Below, piece after piece: positions 57,401 to 64,000 of a stretch of 64,000 bases of DNA. Positions within the stretch are counted from its first letter, which is position 1. Each line of letters opens with the position of its first letter. The stretch is from positions 107,100,554 to 107,164,553 of the forward strand of contig NC_080539.1 of the NCBI RefSeq assembly GCF_028640845.1, written 5' to 3'. Under the pieces are notes generated by a model, which saw only the letters and a list, made by a program, of their open reading frames with translations, was not told the DNA's origin and did not search any database. This DNA comes from Ahaetulla prasina. Taxonomy: Eukaryota; Chordata; Lepidosauria; Squamata; Colubridae. The translations under genes and the position numbers were made by a program.

Positions 57401-58288
57401 TTGCTTGTGTTGATTGGATACCTCCCCGCTCCCCACCCCGCAAAAAAAAAAAAGAGGAAGGAAAAACAAACAGTCCCACAAAGTTAGAAAGAAAAAAAGC
57501 AAGAAAACAAAAACAGAAATAAAAAAACCCGAAGCACGTATTGGGAGACTCGTGCATAAAAAGTTCTACCCAATTATTTCCATGAATGGTAGCTGTATTT
57601 TATTACACTCTCTTTGTTTCTTAGATTTTTTTTTATCTTGTCTTTATTACTTTATAATTAACTCAAGGCCGCAAATGAACATAATATTCCCTATTTTCCC
57701 CAAACGACAACTCAAACCCATTGTGTACTTGGGACCATGTCTTTTTTGGGCTGAAGAATAATTGTTTTAACTATGAACTCAGCATGAAGAATCCACTTTT
57801 TTTTTTGTTCAGATGTCAGTTTTCATGAAGTAAGATCTGAACATATGAAAACGCTAAACCTTGTTTCAAAGGTTATATATGTAATAATTTCCTGCCAAAA
57901 TGGAACTTTAATAGGACACTAACAAGATGTTTAAAAGAAACATCAATTTCACTGCATCTTCAAAGAACACTTTTCATGTGTCTTTTCTATATAAGCAGTG
58001 CCCAATAAATTTAAAACACTATTTTTTGTTAAGTAAGACACATTCTAAGATCGATTCAATTCTTGCTATTAAAATTAACTGTTCTCATTGTCTAGACAAA
58101 ACAGAATCTTTAACTCTTTATTCTATTTTGCCATTAAACTTTTCATATGAAAATGATTGGATGCCAACAGAATTTTATAAAGAATAATTTGTATGAAACG
58201 TTGTGCCATTGGATTTCATCATCAATTGTGGTAGATTAAATGTTTCTGAGGTTGAAAACGGCATATGTCCAAACTGGGATAGCAATAT
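57401..58288. other. Upstream flank, nothing recognised
   Basis: Abrupt fall in GC right of the CpG block; A-rich (57,441-57,530). No gene seen. Confidence 0.45.
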
Positions 58289-58685
58289 CAGGTAGCCCTC
58301 AACTTATGATCACAATGGAGCCCAGAATTTAAGTTGCTAAGTGAGAAATTAGTTAAGTAAGTTTTGTTCCATTTTATGACTTTTCTTGCCACAGTTGGTA
58401 AGTGAATCACTGCAGTTGTTAAATTAGTAACACGGTTGTTAAGTGAATCTGGCTTCCCCCATTGATTTTGCTTGTCAGAAGGTTGCAAAAGGAAATTTCA
58501 TGACTCCAGGACGTTGCAACTGTCATAAATATGAACCAGTTGTCATGTGTCTGAATGTAAATCACATGACCATGGGGATGCTGCAATGGACATAAGTGTG
58601 AAAAATAGTCATAAATCACTTTTTTCAGTACCGTTGTAACTTCAAATGGTCACTAAATGAACTGTTGTAAGTCAAGAACTAGGTG
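58289..58685. mobile_element. TA-type palindromic MITE
   Basis: Starts caggtagccctcaacttatg and ends gtaagtcaagaactaggtg followed by ta. Confidence 0.88.
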
Positions 58686-59263
58686 TAGTAGACGTACAAT
58701 TAATTACTGTACTGTGCCATGCCAGGAAAAAAATATTTATCCTTTATAGTGGAAAAGGATAAAAAATCATCTTCAAGCTACTATTTGATCCAAAGGATAA
58801 ATCCTATCTTCCATCTAAATTTTCCATGTATTCCAAGTTATTTATTAGATCTGAAACCTGAATTACTCCATAGCATCAAAGAAAAAAGGATCAAAACACT
58901 GTTTCCTAGAAATAATGGGTGGGATTTTAATAGCATGATTTATTTCTAGACACAGTGGAATCAGAGTTATTATTAGTCTTCTCATCAAAGATTATATCAG
59001 TGCAGTCTGTCACTACTGTATCTGATTTAAAAAGCATAAACAGAAATGCCAGAATGTATTTATATGTTGAAAGGTATGAAAAACTATATATAATAAACTG
59101 TATGTTAAAATGTTTGTCATTAAGAAATATATTTAACACATTGCCAAATTATGTGAATGTGTGCACACAAATAAACTCATATTTAAATTACTGTAAAAAA
59201 TTTAAAAATATATTCATTTTAGTGCATGATGCCACATATTAATAACCTTCACAAAAAGGCATA

Positions 59264-59659
59264 TAAGTAGCCTTGACTCACGACCATATTTGAGCCCAAA
59301 ATTTCCATTGCTAAGCAAGACAGTTGTTAAGTCAATTTTGCCCCGTTTTATGAACTTTCTTCCACAGTTGTTAAGTGAAGCACTGCAGTTAAGTTAGTAA
59401 TACAGTTGTTAAGTGAATCTGGCTTCCCCATTGACTTTGCTCATCAGAAGGTCACAAAAGGTGATCACGTAACCCCGGGACACTGCAACCATCAGTATGA
59501 AGGTATGAATCAATTGCCAAATTTTCATCTGAATTTTGATCACGTGACCATAGGGATGCTGCAATGGTTGTAAGTGTGAAAAACAGTCATAAGTCACTTT
59601 TCTCAGGGCCATATAACTTCAGTCACTAAACAAATAGTTGTAAGTCAAAGACTTACCTG
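59264..59659. mobile_element. TA-type palindromic MITE
   Basis: Starts aagtagccttgactcacgac and ends taagtcaaagacttacctg; internal gatcacgtaaccccgggac is typical of the family. Confidence 0.87.
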
Positions 59660-59734
59660 TCCTTAGTATTATATGTAAAAATGCCTAAAACATATATTGC
59701 TTCAAATCCATTCCCCAGACTCCTTTAACTGGAT

Positions 59735-59912
59735 TCACACAAGATATGATGGACTGGCTGAGGGGATGGGGGGAGTGGGGATGGTTCTGCGTGGGTGGCG
59801 GGCAAGTGCGCGCACACGTGCAGCTCCATTTGTGCGAGCACTTCCGCGGCCTGTTTCTGAACAGCTCACGGCCCTGTAGTGAGCTGTGGCCTGGGGTTGG
59901 AGACCCTATGTT
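59735..59912. mobile_element. Fragment of a hAT-like element
   Basis: gtgagctgtggcctggggttggagaccc at the right end resembles the caggggtctccaacc family seen at 41,439; the left end is not clear. Confidence 0.4.
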
Positions 59913-62383
59913 AGAAGATGCTTTAAAACCTCATGCAAATCCAGCCATTTGGACTATGAAGAAACTTGGTCATTCATGGTCTACTAATTCTGGACATGTA
60001 TCCCATTCCTTCCCAGTTCTTGGAAGGAAAGAAATAGGCCTAACCAAGAATTTTGTATGTTATATACAGGTTTTTTATGTTCACAAACATGGGATTCAAA
60101 ATTACTGTTGAGGAACTTACCTGAATACTAACAACAAACATTAAACAGAACACCTAGGAAAGATTGCTTTTTTATATAAAATTGTAATGGAAACAAAAAG
60201 AAGTCATAAATGAGCAATTAATAATGAGAGGGATATTAGAATAATGAAATTTTGATTACAACTGGAATATATTTCTGAATATCACTGCACACTCAGTCAT
60301 CATTCTCACCTTTCCAATTCTGAACCTCATAACAAGATTTAGCCCTCTGCCTTTAAAGCCACCGAATTCAACCTACCAGTATATATTTGGAATCTTTTGG
60401 CTATCATATGGAATGAATATTTTGTTGGAGCAACCTGATACCATGCATGCAGGAAACACAGAATAATGTAAGAAGGATATCATCATAATTCTTGTTTTAA
60501 AAATCAGTTAGTTCTTATGTAACATGTAATAAAACGCAACAATAGTTCTTGCCAAGATACGGTTATAGGCCTAGCCAAAAGGCCAAGCTGAAATATGTTC
60601 TTTCTTTTTAAATGCAAATCTTGAAAAGCATTTAGGCACTCCACAGCCTCTCAAACTCTGGTCATACGGCAGTCTGATGAATTAAGTGCTGATCACATGG
60701 ACTCAGAGTGGACTGATCTTGTTGTTTTTGTTGTTTCTTCATAAAGTTAGCTCTCCAACAAGACTAGATAGATTATTTGCTTCAGGCCTTCTCTGCCAAA
60801 GAGTTGAGTACAGACCCAAAACACAACTCTGAGGCTATGAACTAAAGTAAATATGCTGATCAAAATGGATGTTATTTGAGCAAAATAAATAAGAAAGTAG
60901 CTTTTAACAACACTGGGGAATATTTTGTTACAGGATTGCAAAACCAACTTCACCATTTATCTCACACATGTACTTGGATAAAAATGAAAGTCACAAAATG
61001 CTGACAATATTGAATCTTAGCCATGTATTGTCTACCTTTTTATAAATGTTTTAAAGCGGCCTGGGAACATGCATATATTTTTAGAAATATACATTCATAG
61101 TTTATTTTATCTCTCCACTATAGAAAAATTTGATAAAGTGTGAAGAATTTGCAAGGGAAAAGAAGAAGAGCAAGGCTGGCAGTGTCGGTGATGTTGGCCA
61201 CTCAGCGGCCTGACTTTACTGCAGAATGCTAATGCTTGTCAGAGGTCTTTGTCTTTTTAGGCTAGGAAAAGAGCTTTTATATGCTGAATGCTGCAGGTGA
61301 ACTGGGCTCATACCTTATACTACCTCCTTTACCCTGGTTTATTGAACACATTACAATTATTTTTTGTAAACCACTAAGATTGTTTTTCAAAAGGGGGTAA
61401 AAAAAAAATCTCAAGATGGCAGCCACAACCATGCCACAATTGTCATGCATGTAAAACATGCAGGGTTTTATTCACATGGTTGTGGCTGCCATTTTGAGGG
61501 TTTTTTATTTTCTCCATGGACACTGTTGTAAGCACCTTAACAGCTTATATAAATAAAAAGGCAGGATATACAGTTAATATGAATAAATATTTTAAATAAA
61601 CCAATGCCTTCAGACAAAATACTAAATCATAAATCACTTTTTAATAGCTATTATATAATGGCAAGCTTCACTCTACAAGACAGGACAATTAAATTGCACT
61701 ATGATATGGCATGAATATACATACCAGGCCTTGAAGTTAGTTATATCACATAATTATACGGATAGTTTCTTTTTGTCAAGATACAGAATCTGAAATAAAC
61801 TGGATAAAATGACCTTCAGAGTATTTTGTTTCTATACTGCAGATTTAACAAAAATGACTTCCATCAATTTACAGCCTAAAACATCAAAGCACAGTTAAAA
61901 TTATAAAAGCCAATAAAAACTAAACAGACAGCAATAAACCAGGTGAATCCAAAAATGTCTCTCCAATGTCGCCTTCACATAAATGAGACATATAATACTG
62001 TATTATACTGACAGATTTGTTTAATCAGTTTAATGAGTAAGTCATAATTGATTGTGTTTACACATAAAAGCAAGCCATAATAAGATAGTGCTTGGTTTGA
62101 CTTGGGATGTTGTATGAATGCAGCTAACGATGGGTTTTTTTTTTTATAAACCAATGATCAAATAAATCTTGACTTAAAAATATCATGTGAGCACAGCTAA
62201 AATTATAAACCATAGTTTTTTAATCACAAAGGCTGGGATTAAAAATACTAAGTCAAAACCAACAAAATCATATTATACAGTAACTTACCATATGGGTGAG
62301 GGGCAGTGCCAGAAACATCATGCATGTTAAAATATCAAGAAAATGATGCCAATTACTAAACTCACATTAATTATACAATAGCA
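59913..62383. other. Upstream intergenic DNA, nothing coding recognised
   Basis: Mostly AT-rich; includes the hairpin at 61,410-61,498. No exon, SINE or LINE recognised. Confidence 0.4.
61410..61498. repeat. Inverted repeat with 24-bp arms
   Basis: Left arm ctcaagatggcagccacaac, catg; right arm catg, gttgtggctgccattttgag; the loop of about 41 bp also contains catgca/tgcatg. A-run and T-run outside the arms pair too. Probably a small MITE. Confidence 0.8.
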
Positions 62384-62775
62384 CAAAGGTGTCAAACTCA
62401 ATTTCATTGAGGGCCGCATAAGGGTTGTGTTTGACCTTGGGGGGCTAGAGTGGGCATCACCAGGGTGGGTGTCGCCAGCTCACATCACTCGTGTGATCAA
62501 ATGCCACTTTTTCTAGTAGTTTGTTTTGCTAGCACTCTGCCAGCGAAAATAGAGTCTGGAGGGCCATGCGCATCCCTCAGGAGCTCTGTTTTCACTGGCA
62601 GAGTGCTGCAGGAGGCTGTTGCAGCCAAAAATGGAGCGCACAGCTCACCTGAACTCTGTTTTTGCTGGCAGTGGCAGTGTGGGCCAGTCCATTGTTTCCA
62701 GGACAGCCCCGCAGGCCAGATCTAAGCACTCCGCGGGCTGGATCTGGCCCACAGACCTTGAATTTGACAGCCCTG
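62384..62775. mobile_element. hAT-like MITE with perfect 8-bp duplication
   Basis: Ends caaaggtgtcaaactcaatt and gaatttgacagccctg, flanked by caatagca (62,376-62,383; 62,776-62,783). Same family as 23,250 and 43,309. Confidence 0.92.
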
Positions 62776-62783
62776 CAATAGCA

Positions 62784-63590
62784 TGATGTGCACAGGACAT
62801 CCCCATGGCTTGTAAGAGATACTTATGTTTAGCATAGAATGTGAATCCAGTTTCTATTTCAGAAAATGTGGTTTTATGAATACATCTTCGTCAAGGTAAC
62901 AGAATGAAGACAAATCCTCACAATGAATAGCAGGGAGATTTGAAATAAATGTAATGGAAAAGATCGGTAATGATAGACAAAACTTTCAAAAAAGCATGAC
63001 TATCATTTCTTTTTCATCAGGAAACTGCTTGATTGCTTTTGAGGAATTCCATGCTCTCTTGCTACAAAATTTGAAAACCAATAAGCAAATGTTCTTCCTG
63101 CAATCCACAACCAGTTGCAAACACTGGCACTTCATAACTAGGCAATCACAAAAACTTGATAGGGTTAATAGTGAGATGAATTTTTTCTACTACTCGGCAA
63201 ACTTGGTTGTGGTTAAATTTAAGAGCCCCTTTCTCTAATCTCACCAACCTACATGAACTGCTGAAATAAAGCCCATACTTTATTTAAAAAATTTCAAAGC
63301 AGCAAAGTTTTAATAAAGGTGAAAAACATGGTTATGCCAATGAAGCACATTCTTCTTTCAGTAAAAGTGACTAATATTTGACAGAGTGGGAATCAAAAAA
63401 CTGAAACTAGAAACTGAACAGAAATGGATAGAAATATGTAATAGGAATTGTTTTTATGCCTTTATAGAAGTTGTGTTGACATGACAGAACAGATAAAGAT
63501 ATTCCCTTTTTCCCAACATTTTTTAATCTTACTTCCATGCACTGGCACTATCAGAAATGTCCTGATTGTGTTCGGCCCTATTTAAAATCT
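62784..63590. other. Upstream intergenic DNA, nothing recognised
   Basis: AT-rich; the 94-codon open frame at 62,954-63,238 shows no domain. Confidence 0.35.
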
Positions 63591-63740
63591 AAAGAGATTG
63601 GATAACCATTTGTCTGAAATGGTAGGGTTTCCTGCCTAAGCAGGGGGTTGGACTAGAAGACCTCAAATTCTGTTTTTCTATTCTATTCTATTCTATTCTA
63701 TTCTATTCTATTCTATTCTATTCTATTCTATTCTATTCTA
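63590..63740 (+). mobile_element. CR1 LINE 3' end with (TTCTA)n tail
   Basis: gtctgaaatggtagggtttc, gcagggggttggactagaag and acctcaaattctg are the CR1 3' end, followed by 13 ttcta units (63,676-63,740). (TTCTA)n is (AATAG)n on the other strand. Confidence 0.9.
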
Positions 63741-64000
63741 AATCCAAAAGTATCTTTCAGAGTAAAGGATAAGAAAAGAGTGAAACAAATTGGCCTATTG
63801 GTAAATGCTTTGAGACAATGTCCTCTTTAAGGTCCTCCCAAATGCCATAGAGAAGGCTCAGAAACTGGCACCTTTCTCACATTCTTCTACTAGGAAAAAA
63901 ACAGGTATGGGGATCAACAACATTACAGCTGTTTGCCCATTTCTACCAGTTTCTGCCTCTCTCACAATAAAAATAGCCATGGAAATGACATGCCTAGAGA

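Noticed and set aside
54134..57413. Many long overlapping open frames in the CpG-rich block (up to 246 codons)
   Set aside because: No domain, no conserved start, frames on both strands at once, low-complexity composition; typical of a CpG island.
62954..63238. 94-codon frame upstream of the gene
   Set aside because: No recognisable domain and no splice or promoter context; not supported as a gene.

Overview
The window is vertebrate nuclear DNA, almost certainly from a squamate and most probably a snake. It contains single-exon-sized coding islands in long AT-rich introns. The repeat content includes a Sauria-type tRNA-SINE with a Bov-B-like tail, a decayed Bov-B LINE, CR1/L3 and L2-like LINE fragments, many hAT-type short elements with clean 8-bp target duplications, and at least ten copies of a palindromic TA-flanked MITE. 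There is also an (AATAG)n microsatellite attached to a CR1 3' end, a combination described for colubroid snakes. Taxon assignment is inference from these repeats.

The only host gene I can recognise is L3MBTL3 (MBT1, a methyl-lysine reader of the L(3)mbt family), on the minus strand. Its 5' half fills the window. A CpG-rich block at about 54.1-57.4 kb is the likely promoter with the non-coding first exon. The translation-start exon follows at 37.0, 32.0 and 31.0 kb (three copies). Coding exons then run leftwards: 21.94-22.05 (RBPJ-binding segment), 18.86-19.02 (Cys-rich zinc-finger-like module), 17.36-17.48 and 16.65-16.73 (acidic/basic linker), 15.18-15.27 and 14.37-14.46 (start of MBT repeat 1, duplicated), 11.56-11.66, 11.02-11.15 (rest of MBT1), 6.52-6.61 and 4.32-4.47 (linker and MBT2). 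All phases are compatible when one copy of each duplicated exon is used. MBT3, the zinc finger and the SAM domain must lie left of the window.

The most unusual aspects concern the structure of this gene. (1) The ATG exon is present three times, with a 1,031-bp tandem repeat plus a third copy about 5 kb away. (2) A perfect 814-bp tandem duplication contains a 92-nt MBT exon, so including both copies gives an immediate TAA. (3) Between start-exon copies 2 and 3 sits a 3.4-kb insert: a pogo/Tc2-like transposase remnant, a (ATT/ATC)n array, a CpG-rich block and a head-to-tail array of GC-rich palindromes. Its position allows it to be a second promoter serving copies 1 and 2. Either this is real recent exon shuffling inside one chromatin gene, or the assembly has concatenated haplotypes; long reads would decide.

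The rest is intronic or upstream intergenic DNA: 1-4.3 kb (nested palindromic DNA elements), 7-10 kb (L2-like LINE), 19.5-25 kb (LINE pieces, hAT elements, L3/CR1 LINE), 25.7-30.2 kb (little recognisable apart from one MITE and one SINE), 38-54 kb (SINEs, a solo LTR, CR1, Bov-B), and 57.4-64 kb (MITEs, hAT element, microsatellite).
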